Shown here piece by piece: positions 53,601 to 60,896 of a stretch of 64,000 nucleotides of DNA. The notes below the pieces were generated by a model, which was not told the origin of the DNA, searched no databases, and was given only the letters and a program-made list of their open reading frames with translations. Each line of letters opens with the position of its first letter. Position 1 is the first letter of the stretch. Source of the DNA: Corallibacter vietnamensis (lineage in GTDB: Bacteria > Bacteroidota > Bacteroidia > Flavobacteriales > Flavobacteriaceae); the NCBI RefSeq assembly GCF_039537875.1, contig NZ_BAABBI010000001.1, positions 806,001 to 870,000 of the forward strand, read 5' to 3'. Made by a program: the position numbers and the translations under genes.

Positions 53601-53657
53601 ACTAGTTGTAAAATTAAACTAGTTTTGAATGTCTACTAGTATTAAATAAATACTAGA
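53601..53657. promoter_or_regulatory. Four ACTAGT boxes at 17-bp spacing
   Basis: ACTAGT at 53601, 53618 and 53635 and ACTAGA at 53652: the starts are exactly 17 bp apart. The first box begins 5 bp before the HxlR start codon, and the array fills the gap to the excisionase gene. Spacing near 1.6 helical turns between palindromic cores suggests cooperative regulator binding. Confidence 0.65.
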
Positions 53658-53667
53658 AAAATTAATA

Positions 53668-54300
53668 TTAATAATTTCGAGCTAAATAATTGTTTGTTTG
53701 AGTCTCAAGTTCACTGTTAGTAATCTGTCTTTTGCCTAAAAGAAATTTTTCAAGTTCACTTTTCAAAAAGTACATGTTTTTTCCTCCAGGCTTACTAAAT
53801 GGAATGCTTTTAGAGCTTGTTAATTTGTACATTGTGGATTTGGATATATTTAAAAACTCGCAAGCCTCTTCTGTGCTGTAAATTATATCTTTATTTGAGT
53901 TGCTGCCTTCAGAGGTATCAAGTTTTGTGCTGTAGTTTCCGTTTTCAATTTCACAGAACAAATTACTAATTATAGGTTTGGTATCATTAAGAATATTCTC
54001 ATATTGGTTATTGAATTCTTGCGCAGTTTCCCAGCTATTAACTTCCAATAGTTTTTCTAAATCTAACAGCCATCGCATTGGATTTGGAGAAGCATTTAAC
54101 TGATGTCTTAAGAATAGTAATCTTTCATGATGACTTAAGCCATTTAGACGTTGTAGTACGGAATTACAATAGCCGAAATTTGAAAATCCCTTTTTATTAG
54201 AGTTATTGGAAATTTCATTTAAGGTTATATCATAAATATGATTGAATTTATCTCTTCGCGTATAAATAGGTTCATGGAATTGGGTTTCTGTAATTGGCAT
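53668..54300 (-). CDS. Excisionase-type helix-turn-helix protein
   Basis: A 210-aa protein. The N-terminal part (about 1-120) is an unassigned helical region resembling the RteC-like or mobile-element accessory proteins of Bacteroidota. The C-terminal part (about 128-185) is an excisionase-family HTH: STEEACEFLNISKSTMYKLT, then SIPFSKPGGKNMYFLKSEL. It follows the integrase gene by 28 bp on the same strand, the normal int-xis order for islands in this phylum. It likely assists excision. Confidence 0.8.
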   Translation of the reverse strand: MPITETQFHEPIYTRRDKFNHIYDITLNEISNNSNKKGFSNFGYCNSVLQRLNGLSHHERLLFLRHQLNASPNPMRWLLDLEKLLEVNSWETAQEFNNQYENILNDTKPIISNLFCEIENGNYSTKLDTSEGSNSNKDIIYSTEEACEFLNISKSTMYKLTSSKSIPFSKPGGKNMYFLKSELEKFLLGKRQITNSELETQTNNYLARNY

Positions 54301-54328
54301 ATAAGGTTAATTAGGATTTAAGGGTTTA

Positions 54329-55540
54329 TTAAAAAATTAGTTTTTCATTGGCTTCATTAATAACGTCACTGTCAAATTCTTTTAAGTAGGTATTAGTAAT
54401 ATTAATATTTTGATGTCCCATAGACTCACTAATAATATCAGTTGAAACTCCAAGCTGCTTCAAATTGGTGGCAAAACTATGTCTGGCCACATAACTAGTT
54501 AGTTTTTTATCTATTCCAACCAATTCAGCAATCTCTTTAAGGTCTTTATTAAACCTTTTAAGTGTTTTAGCCTTTCGATATTGGATTTGGGTTGGAGTAA
54601 GATTTTCTTTTAGTAGAATTGGGAAGACATAATTTGTGCCTGGATTTAAGGCAGAATAGTAACTTAATATTTCTGCAACGGGTTCAAGAATTTTAATGCT
54701 AAATCGACCTTTGGTTTTTGACCTAATGTAAGTAATGTTACCATTATTTACATTGTCCCAAGTTAGGTGCATCATGTCAACAAAATTCATCCCACGAGTG
54801 AAATATGAGAATACAAAGTAATTCCTTGAATGTAATAATTGAGGATGTTTATTTATATCAAACTCATATATTTTTTGAATTTCAGACCTGGTTAAAGCCC
54901 TTTTAATACCTTTGCCTTTCAGTTTCGAAATCTTATATTTTTTAAACGGATAGAATGATTCGTCTACAAGATTTTTTGATATAGCATCATTATAAAGAGC
55001 TCTTAATTGCCTCATTCGAACCGCAATACCTCCATCAATATTTCCGCGAGAACGTAGATGGGCTTCAAAACTATCTAAAAACGATACATCGATTTCTTGA
55101 AATTTTAAGTTCTTTCGGGGGCAGAACTTAAAAACCGCATCACCAGTATCTTTATAGGCCTTGGCACTACCAGTTCTGCCAGCCTCATTTAATTGATCAA
55201 CTTTATAATCGAAGAAGTCGAATACTGAAGTGTTATTCTTTTTATGTTCGCCTCTAAAACGTTCTTCAAATTGATTCAAAGTAAAGTCTATACCTTCACT
55301 CTTAAAATCATCAATTATCTTGGAAGCTTTACTTTTGTATTGGTTTAATAATGCATTTCGTTGAATATAGTTCTCATGATTTTTTTTAAACTCTGATCTC
55401 TTTTCATTCCATTCATTATCGGAGCAAGTAAACCCAAGAGAAATAATCTTAATTTTTCGGTCCTTAATGGCTTTAATAATTATTGGGTATTGTCCATTTT
55501 TCAAAGCCTTTTTTCTTCTTAAAACACTAATAGATGCCAA
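54329..55540 (-). CDS. Tyrosine recombinase (island integrase)
   Basis: A 403-aa site-specific recombinase. Residues 1-85 form an arm-DNA-binding domain, about 105-200 the SAM-like core-binding domain and about 215-400 the catalytic domain. Catalytic residues: R249 in FSYFTRGMNFVDM, R353 in TSYVARHSFAT (first box residue Tyr, a common Bacteroidota variant of HxxR), H376 in SMGHQNI and nucleophile Y385 in NTYLKEF. The start appears to be TTG 55540, as no upstream ATG fits. The GGTTAAAC double box lies 13-36 bp upstream, so integrase binding there may also autoregulate. It is next to attR; the intact tRNA is at the other end. Confidence 0.95.
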   Translation of the reverse strand: MASISVLRRKKALKNGQYPIIIKAIKDRKIKIISLGFTCSDNEWNEKRSEFKKNHENYIQRNALLNQYKSKASKIIDDFKSEGIDFTLNQFEERFRGEHKKNNTSVFDFFDYKVDQLNEAGRTGSAKAYKDTGDAVFKFCPRKNLKFQEIDVSFLDSFEAHLRSRGNIDGGIAVRMRQLRALYNDAISKNLVDESFYPFKKYKISKLKGKGIKRALTRSEIQKIYEFDINKHPQLLHSRNYFVFSYFTRGMNFVDMMHLTWDNVNNGNITYIRSKTKGRFSIKILEPVAEILSYYSALNPGTNYVFPILLKENLTPTQIQYRKAKTLKRFNKDLKEIAELVGIDKKLTSYVARHSFATNLKQLGVSTDIISESMGHQNINITNTYLKEFDSDVINEANEKLIF

Positions 55541-55552
55541 ATTTATTATTTT

Positions 55553-55576
55553 GGGTTAAACATAGGTTAAACAAAT
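55553..55576 (+). repeat. GGTTAAAC double box near the right island end
   Basis: GGGTTAAACATAGGTTAAAC followed by AAAT, two GGTTAAAC boxes 11 bp apart. It matches 22 of 24 bases of 35250-35273 in the same orientation. It lies 13 bp upstream of the integrase start and 111 bp inside attR. Confidence 0.65.
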
Positions 55577-55687
55577 GTATAATAAAATAGAATAATAAGG
55601 AAACAAAAATGAAACTGATTTTATGAAAGTCTAATAAAATAAAGGGTTTTAAGAGTTTTTGTGAAATTATGCATTGTTAATGGAACC

Positions 55688-55733
55688 TGACTGTTAATCA
55701 AAGGGTCCTTGGTTCGAGCCCAAGAGGGGGAGC
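55688..55733 (+). repeat. attR: second copy of the 46-bp tRNA-Asn repeat
   Basis: Identical over 46 bp to 35154-35199 (from the anticodon arm to the 3' end of tRNA-Asn). The bases before it (GGAACC) do not continue the tRNA, so this is a truncated copy without D arm and not a functional tRNA. Confidence 0.92.
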
Positions 55734-55739
55734 AAAATG

Positions 55740-55767
55740 AAAGCCTTACAGAAATGTAAGGCTTTTT
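55740..55767 (+). terminator. Terminator downstream of attR
   Basis: AAAGCCTTACA / TGTAAGGCTTT perfect 11-bp stem with GAAA loop and TTTT tail. It is a diverged copy of the hairpin after tRNA-Asn at 35210-35245 and presumably the original tRNA terminator or its island-borne replacement. Confidence 0.85.
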
Positions 55768-55811
55768 TTGTTGTAATTTTAAGGAATATGAAGACTAGTT
55801 AATATTAATGA

Positions 55812-56366
55812 GTGAAGCATAAATTGACATATTATAGAATAAATATAAAGAGTGTTTGTAAAAATTTGGGATTTAGTTTCTTTATTATTCTAGCTTTCAT
55901 TTCTATAGTTTTATATGCATATGTAAATCAGGTAGAAGTAAATGTTACCTTGATGTCAATTTTTTTTTTGTCCCCTGTTTTAATAGCATGCTTCTTGTTA
56001 ATTGATTATTATGTAAATGCTAATAATGAAGTGAGATTGTTTGAAGAAAGGATTGAAATTATTAATAATAAAAAAGAAAAAGTTGTTTTTAATAAAGAAG
56101 AAATCGTTGGTTTAAAAATATATATTTGTCCTTCTATGAATAGAAAAAGCTCATTTCAGCTTATGCCTTTTGAGCAATTTCATTTTATAGAACTTATTTT
56201 TATAAACAACACAAAATTTTATATTTCGTCTTTATCTGATGAAAATTTATATAATACAATACAGAAAAATAAAATCTTCAAAAACAAAATTGATATTGTA
56301 AATCGAGGGATTTTTGATTTAGGCTATTTAATTAATTCAATTTATTTTTTGAAGATTAAATTATAA
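55812..56366 (+). CDS. Membrane protein with PH-like domain, unknown function
   Basis: A 184-aa protein starting at GTG 55812 (KHKLTYYRINIKS). Two helices at about 18-38 and 45-66 are followed by a beta-rich part from about 72, beginning EVRLFEERIEIINNKKEKVVF, NKEEIVGLKIYI, HFIELIFINNTKFYIS. This resembles small bacterial PH-like domains after a two-helix anchor. There is no gene nearby on this strand. First chromosomal gene right of the island. The convergent ligase gene ends 23 bp after its stop. Confidence 0.6.
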   Translation: MKHKLTYYRINIKSVCKNLGFSFFIILAFISIVLYAYVNQVEVNVTLMSIFFLSPVLIACFLLIDYYVNANNEVRLFEERIEIINNKKEKVVFNKEEIVGLKIYICPSMNRKSSFQLMPFEQFHFIELIFINNTKFYISSLSDENLYNTIQKNKIFKNKIDIVNRGIFDLGYLINSIYFLKIKL

Positions 56367-56389
56367 CATAAAAATAGAACGACATGTTA

Positions 56390-57679
56390 TCAAGCCCTTT
56401 TATCAATAACCAATATGGGTTTTCTGCTCATTGCTGGAAATTGAATTGCTTGAATTGTTTTTTTGTCGTGAAACTCAATTTTAGGTGATACTCTTAATTT
56501 AGCTCTAAAATGATCTTTAATTTTTGATAATAACGTCTCATCAGGGTTAGAAGCTGCTATTTTAATACATATTTCATCAGTACCTATGTCGTTGTGTGAA
56601 ATTTCAATAACATAGCTTAAAACCTCATTAAAATCGTTTAAAATATTATCCATTGCTGGCGGATATAAGGTTGTCCCTTTATATTTAATCATTTGTTTTT
56701 TCCTACCTACAAGTGGTCCCAGTCGCATGGTATTTCTTCCGCAAGAACAAGCATCAGTATGGGCTTTAACCATATCTCCGGTTTTAAATCGTAATAGAGG
56801 CATGCCTTCAACACCTAAAGTTGTAATTGTAAGTTCGCCAACATTTCCGGGTGTAACTGGGGTATTGTCATCACCTAAAATTTCAGCAATAATTAATTCA
56901 GGATGGTGATGTCCTCCTTGTTGCGCTTCACATTCGGTAAAAGCTGTATTCATTTCGGTTGAAGCATAGGTTGAGTATAAATCAATATGCCATTGCGAGG
57001 TAATTTTTTCGGCCAATGTATTTAAAGAAAAATCTTGGTTTCGCAGTGATTCACCAATACAAATAGCACCTTTTACACCAGAAGAATTAATATCAATATC
57101 GTGCTGCTTGGCATATTCTATAAGCTTTAATAAAAAAGAAGGCACAGCAATGAGATAGGTTGGTTTAAATTTTAAAATAGAATCCCACTGTAACTCTGGA
57201 ATTCCTGCACCAACACGAATTATACCAGCGCCAAGTTTTCTTACTCCTAAAAAATAAGCTAGACCAGCCATAAAACGCCTATCAATTGTTGTCATAAGTT
57301 GTAAGACATCTGTTTCTTTTACACCTGCACACGCAAACGAAATTGCCTCATTGTAGGCTAGTCGTTCTAAATCTGCATCTGTCAAGGCAAATGTTACAGG
57401 ATCTCCCAAGGTACCCGAAGTGGTTACATAATCAATAATTTTGTGTTTTGGAACACATAAAAAAGCATCGTTATGCTTTTGTAAATCGTCTTTTGTAGTA
57501 ACAGGAATTTGGGTTAAATCTTCTAGAGACGTAATGGTTTTTATATCTATTTGGTGTTTTTTAAAAACATCTTGATAATATGCAGAATGCGTTTGAAGAT
57601 AGCTTAATAATTCCTGTAGCTTGTCTTCTTGTAATGCTTTAATTTTTTCTTTTGATGCTTTTTCTATATCAGGAATCAT
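56390..57679 (-). CDS. AMP-forming acyl/aryl-CoA ligase-like enzyme (phenylacetate-CoA ligase family)
   Basis: A 429-aa adenylate-forming enzyme. The nucleotide loop reads YVTTSGTLGDPVTF, then DLYSTYASTEMN (aromatic-x-STE motif) and LRFKTGDMVKAH; a Cys-containing SCGRNTMRLGP segment is typical of the phenylacetate-CoA ligase branch. It would activate a carboxylic acid, in pigment clusters an aryl or polyene acid. It overlaps the C45-hydrolase stop by 4 bp (ATGA) and is the last gene of the minus-strand operon. The substrate is inferred from neighbours. Confidence 0.85.
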   Translation of the reverse strand: MIPDIEKASKEKIKALQEDKLQELLSYLQTHSAYYQDVFKKHQIDIKTITSLEDLTQIPVTTKDDLQKHNDAFLCVPKHKIIDYVTTSGTLGDPVTFALTDADLERLAYNEAISFACAGVKETDVLQLMTTIDRRFMAGLAYFLGVRKLGAGIIRVGAGIPELQWDSILKFKPTYLIAVPSFLLKLIEYAKQHDIDINSSGVKGAICIGESLRNQDFSLNTLAEKITSQWHIDLYSTYASTEMNTAFTECEAQQGGHHHPELIIAEILGDDNTPVTPGNVGELTITTLGVEGMPLLRFKTGDMVKAHTDACSCGRNTMRLGPLVGRKKQMIKYKGTTLYPPAMDNILNDFNEVLSYVIEISHNDIGTDEICIKIAASNPDETLLSKIKDHFRAKLRVSPKIEFHDKKTIQAIQFPAMSRKPILVIDKRA

Positions 57680-59346
57680 AGGTTTAATTTCCTCTTTAAT
57701 TTTTTAATATAATCGTTTACAGCTCGTGTATCTGGAACTGTTGTAATTTCTTTTGTTTTAGCGTGTTCAAAAGCAGTCAAAGCTGCAGTGTAATAACCCT
57801 TTTCATAATAATAACGACCGGTTAAGTAATAGGCTTCCCAATAGTTTGGGTTGAGATTTTGTAATTCTTTTAAAGAAGATATCTCAATATGTTCGTCATT
57901 ATTTATAGCTTTTGATATGTGTCTGCTTAAAACACGATATGCTTCATAATTTTCATAGGCTTTTGTGTATAAAAACGGATCTTCTTCAATAAGTAAATTA
58001 GCGTTTTGCAGCGAAGTTTTATGAGTGTTATTAGGTGCTTGTTCAAAAACATCATTTAAATCATAAGCAACAAATTCGCCCAACTGATATGGGTTTGAAG
58101 ATACCCAAACCATATTTTGTTCTGGTTTAAAAACAATACCATGATGCGCTAGCAATTGATTTAATGCTTTTTCATTGCCGTAACCAATGGCTTTGTTTTC
58201 TAATCCTTTTTTATCTCTTAAAATATCAACGGCTCTTTGTGGTGTGAGTTTTGGTGTGTTATTAAGAAGTTCTTCCATGCGCTCGTAACGGTATTGCGAG
58301 TGACTTTCGGCTATTTGTTTTAAGTTTCTTTCGTCATCAGCAAAGGCATCACTCTGAAAATGGTTGGCGCAAATTAACTGATTAGAATTTGGGACTTCAT
58401 AAACACCAAAGTTACCTGGAGAAACTTCTATAACGGCAGCTTTTTTGTCTTTAGCACTTCCTATGAAAATAGATTCTGATACAAATACTTCACGTTTTTT
58501 TGCAATAGCTATGGCTTCATCAATAGTTGAAGCATATTGCAGGATTTCTCGAGTTACAATAGAAATTGGCGTTTTTGCAATAAGTGGTAGTTTAGATTTT
58601 CCTGCATTAATGGTAACGGTTAGTCCTTGATCATTCATGCCGGAAACAACACCAATCATTCCTGCCCAAGTAACAGACATAAAGTTGTGGCCGTTTGTAG
58701 GACTTACAAAGGCTATCATTTTATTTTCGGCAAAGGCATCACCGGCATAAAAATCTAAATTACGCCCAATAATTAAGCTGCCATCTTCGGTTTTGTCTCC
58801 CCAAGCAGCAAATGATGAGCAGCCTACAAGTGCTAAATCTTGAAAGGCATGACCTATATCGTGAGCGCCGTGTAAGTAAAGTATGCGTAAATAATCATCT
58901 GCTATATAATCATAATCATCTCCAGCATATTTAGAAAGTCCTAAAATTTCAGCTTTATATTCTTCAGGAATATGTAGGTACATTTTTCTGTTATACCAAG
59001 CCAAAACTTTACGTAGTAGGTATTGTTTGGTTTTTGAGGGTACCATTTCGGCAACTTTGCTTAATAAAGCTCGTTCTTGTTTTTCAAATAGTTCTCTGGT
59101 TAGGCTTCCTGTTTCTAAACCTATTTGATAAGGATCGCCCTGAACATATAATTCCCAAAGTTGTTGTTGGTTTTTTGTTAAGTAGTTGGCGCCAGAGCTA
59201 AATGTAGAGTCTGATAGTGTAATGCGGTTAGGAACAGACGTATCATAGTGGCTAACATCTGGGATATCGTGTTTTGATTTTGAAACACCACAGGATGTAA
59301 TCAAAATAAACATGGATAGAACTATGAATACTCTTTTTAAAATCAT
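57676..59346 (-). CDS. C45-type Ntn-hydrolase / acyltransferase lipoprotein
   Basis: A 556-aa lipoprotein (signal VFIVLSMFILITSCGVS). The core is an Ntn-hydrolase of the C45 / choloylglycine-hydrolase type. The nucleophile C176 is in LVGCSSFAAWG, exposed after cleavage of the preceding propeptide, followed by GRNLDFYAGD and GMNDQGLTVTINAG. The C-terminal 90 residues include a TPR-like pair (NPNYWEAYYLTGRYYYEKGYY). Relatives cleave or transfer acyl groups from amides or esters. In flexirubin clusters such a gene is usual and may join polyene acid and dialkylresorcinol; that role is my inference. Confidence 0.82.
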   Translation of the reverse strand: MILKRVFIVLSMFILITSCGVSKSKHDIPDVSHYDTSVPNRITLSDSTFSSGANYLTKNQQQLWELYVQGDPYQIGLETGSLTRELFEKQERALLSKVAEMVPSKTKQYLLRKVLAWYNRKMYLHIPEEYKAEILGLSKYAGDDYDYIADDYLRILYLHGAHDIGHAFQDLALVGCSSFAAWGDKTEDGSLIIGRNLDFYAGDAFAENKMIAFVSPTNGHNFMSVTWAGMIGVVSGMNDQGLTVTINAGKSKLPLIAKTPISIVTREILQYASTIDEAIAIAKKREVFVSESIFIGSAKDKKAAVIEVSPGNFGVYEVPNSNQLICANHFQSDAFADDERNLKQIAESHSQYRYERMEELLNNTPKLTPQRAVDILRDKKGLENKAIGYGNEKALNQLLAHHGIVFKPEQNMVWVSSNPYQLGEFVAYDLNDVFEQAPNNTHKTSLQNANLLIEEDPFLYTKAYENYEAYRVLSRHISKAINNDEHIEISSLKELQNLNPNYWEAYYLTGRYYYEKGYYTAALTAFEHAKTKEITTVPDTRAVNDYIKKLKRKLNL

Positions 59347-59362
59347 TCGCTTACAATGTATT

Positions 59363-60883
59363 TTATTGACTGTTTGTTTTTTTTATTTTGGATACTAAAT
59401 AATCCATACCTAATATTTCAGAACAGGTAACAATAGCACTTATTGTAACGCCTAATATACCATGCATATTTAAACTTTGCCCTGTAAATAATAAGTTTTC
59501 TATTTTAGTACGAGGCGATATAAAAGACTGCATAGACTTATTCACGTTTTTTACATAACCATACATAGAGCCATTGTTAGTGGCAATGTAGTCTCTGTAA
59601 GATAAAGGCGATGATGTATATATTTCTTGTATGCAAGCTCTTATATTTGGGAATTTTTTTTCTAATTCAATAATAACCTTTTCGGCTTTTTCAGCTTTAA
59701 AAGCTTCGTATGATTGTCCTCTATCATTTTGACACGCCGTTGTGTTAAACGTATTTTCCCAAGGTTTTACTTCATCATAATGCATATAAGTCATTATCGT
59801 AATATTATCGCCATAAACGCTTTGGCCTTTTTTGCGTCCCATAGAAAGCATGTAGCCTTCCGGCCAACTTTCTTGTGAGTAATGTTGTGCCGTCCAAACA
59901 CATTCAGGGGATTTAAAATGATAGTAATTTTTGTTTAAATACTTAAATGTTTCAGGTTTTAAAACAATGTAAACACTAAAAGCAGCAATTGTGCTTTCAA
60001 TGCCTTCTATCCTGTTAACGTATGATTTTCTAAACTTATCTTTACCTACATGTTTTAGAGTAAGTTTGGGCTCTATATTTGATATAAAAATATCACCATA
60101 AAATTCATTACCATTAGAGCAAATGGCAGATGTAAGCTTACCATCTTTATAGTTGTAATCTACAACTTCATGGTATTTATGTACAACGCCGCCCAATTCT
60201 TTAAGTCTTCTAATGAGAAGCTTTGTAATTTGACTTCCTCCGTTTACACAGCGATAAGCGCTTTCTATATAAGAATTTACAGATAACGAATGCACATAGA
60301 AAGGTGTTTTTTCGCCATCACCAGCATATAGAAAATTTGTACCCACAAGTACTGCTTGTAGTTTTTTGTTTGAAGTTATAGACTCTATAAAGGTTTTTGC
60401 TTGTTCACCAAAAACACTAATATCATATTGTTTTCCTTGCTCTACATTATATAGCGGGAATTTGCTACAAGTTTCTTGAATTTTATGGCAGTAGGCTTGA
60501 ATAGCTTCTTTTTCGTCTGGAAACATTTTGCTTAATGTCTCAATAAAATTGTCATAGCCTTGCGCATATTTGTATTCAGAATCATCATTATCAAAAGTGA
60601 TAACATCAAAACCGTCTTCGTCCATTTTATCTAAAGACAGCTCATCCATAATACCTAAATATTTAAAATAGGTATAAAGATTTTGCCCTTTACTTAAGCC
60701 GCCTATGTAATGTACTCCAGTATCAAAAATAGATTTGTCTCTAGCAAATGTTTGAAGATTGCCGCCAAATTGCTGATTTTTTTCCAAAACGCACACACGA
60801 TAACCTTCCTTGGCAAGAACCACAGCAGAAACTAAACCTCCTAATCCGCTTCCGGTAATAACAACATCGTAGTGCGATTTCAT
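59363..60883 (-). CDS. FAD-dependent phytoene desaturase/RetSat-type oxidoreductase
   Basis: A 506-aa flavoprotein. The dinucleotide-binding motif YDVVITGSGLGGLVSAVVLA is at the N-terminus, continuing to VLEKNQQFGGNLQTF. The C-terminal LLFTGQSLNMHGILGVT is the CrtI/RetSat-type closing FAD motif. It most likely acts on conjugated polyenes, for example saturating, desaturating or isomerising the pigment chain. It lies 13 bp after the MMPL gene and 16 bp before the C45 gene in one operon. Confidence 0.87.
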   Translation of the reverse strand: MKSHYDVVITGSGLGGLVSAVVLAKEGYRVCVLEKNQQFGGNLQTFARDKSIFDTGVHYIGGLSKGQNLYTYFKYLGIMDELSLDKMDEDGFDVITFDNDDSEYKYAQGYDNFIETLSKMFPDEKEAIQAYCHKIQETCSKFPLYNVEQGKQYDISVFGEQAKTFIESITSNKKLQAVLVGTNFLYAGDGEKTPFYVHSLSVNSYIESAYRCVNGGSQITKLLIRRLKELGGVVHKYHEVVDYNYKDGKLTSAICSNGNEFYGDIFISNIEPKLTLKHVGKDKFRKSYVNRIEGIESTIAAFSVYIVLKPETFKYLNKNYYHFKSPECVWTAQHYSQESWPEGYMLSMGRKKGQSVYGDNITIMTYMHYDEVKPWENTFNTTACQNDRGQSYEAFKAEKAEKVIIELEKKFPNIRACIQEIYTSSPLSYRDYIATNNGSMYGYVKNVNKSMQSFISPRTKIENLLFTGQSLNMHGILGVTISAIVTCSEILGMDYLVSKIKKTNSQ

Positions 60884-60896
60884 AGTAAATGATTGC

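Larger units (their letters stand above)
35154..55733. mobile_element. 20.6 kb genomic island integrated in tRNA-Asn
   Basis: The segment lies between 46-bp direct repeats of the tRNA-Asn 3' end. It encodes a tyrosine recombinase and an excisionase-like protein at the right end, and carries matching GGTTAAAC double boxes near both ends. The cargo is one long plus-strand gene series (35775-52235): DUF262-DUF1524 protein, a broken Argonaute and an 11-gene tubulin/actin/motor block. No conjugation genes or transposase were seen, so it would need outside help to move between cells. Left flank is rseP, right flank a small membrane protein gene. Boundaries are seen directly; defence function of the cargo is inferred. 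Confidence 0.92.

Noticed and set aside
53601..53657. CRISPR-like repeat array
   Set aside because: The repeated unit is only 6 bp with 11-bp gaps and no cas gene is nearby; operator boxes are more likely.
55688..55733. Second tRNA-Asn gene
   Set aside because: Only the 3' part from the anticodon arm on is present; there is no acceptor 5' strand or D arm.
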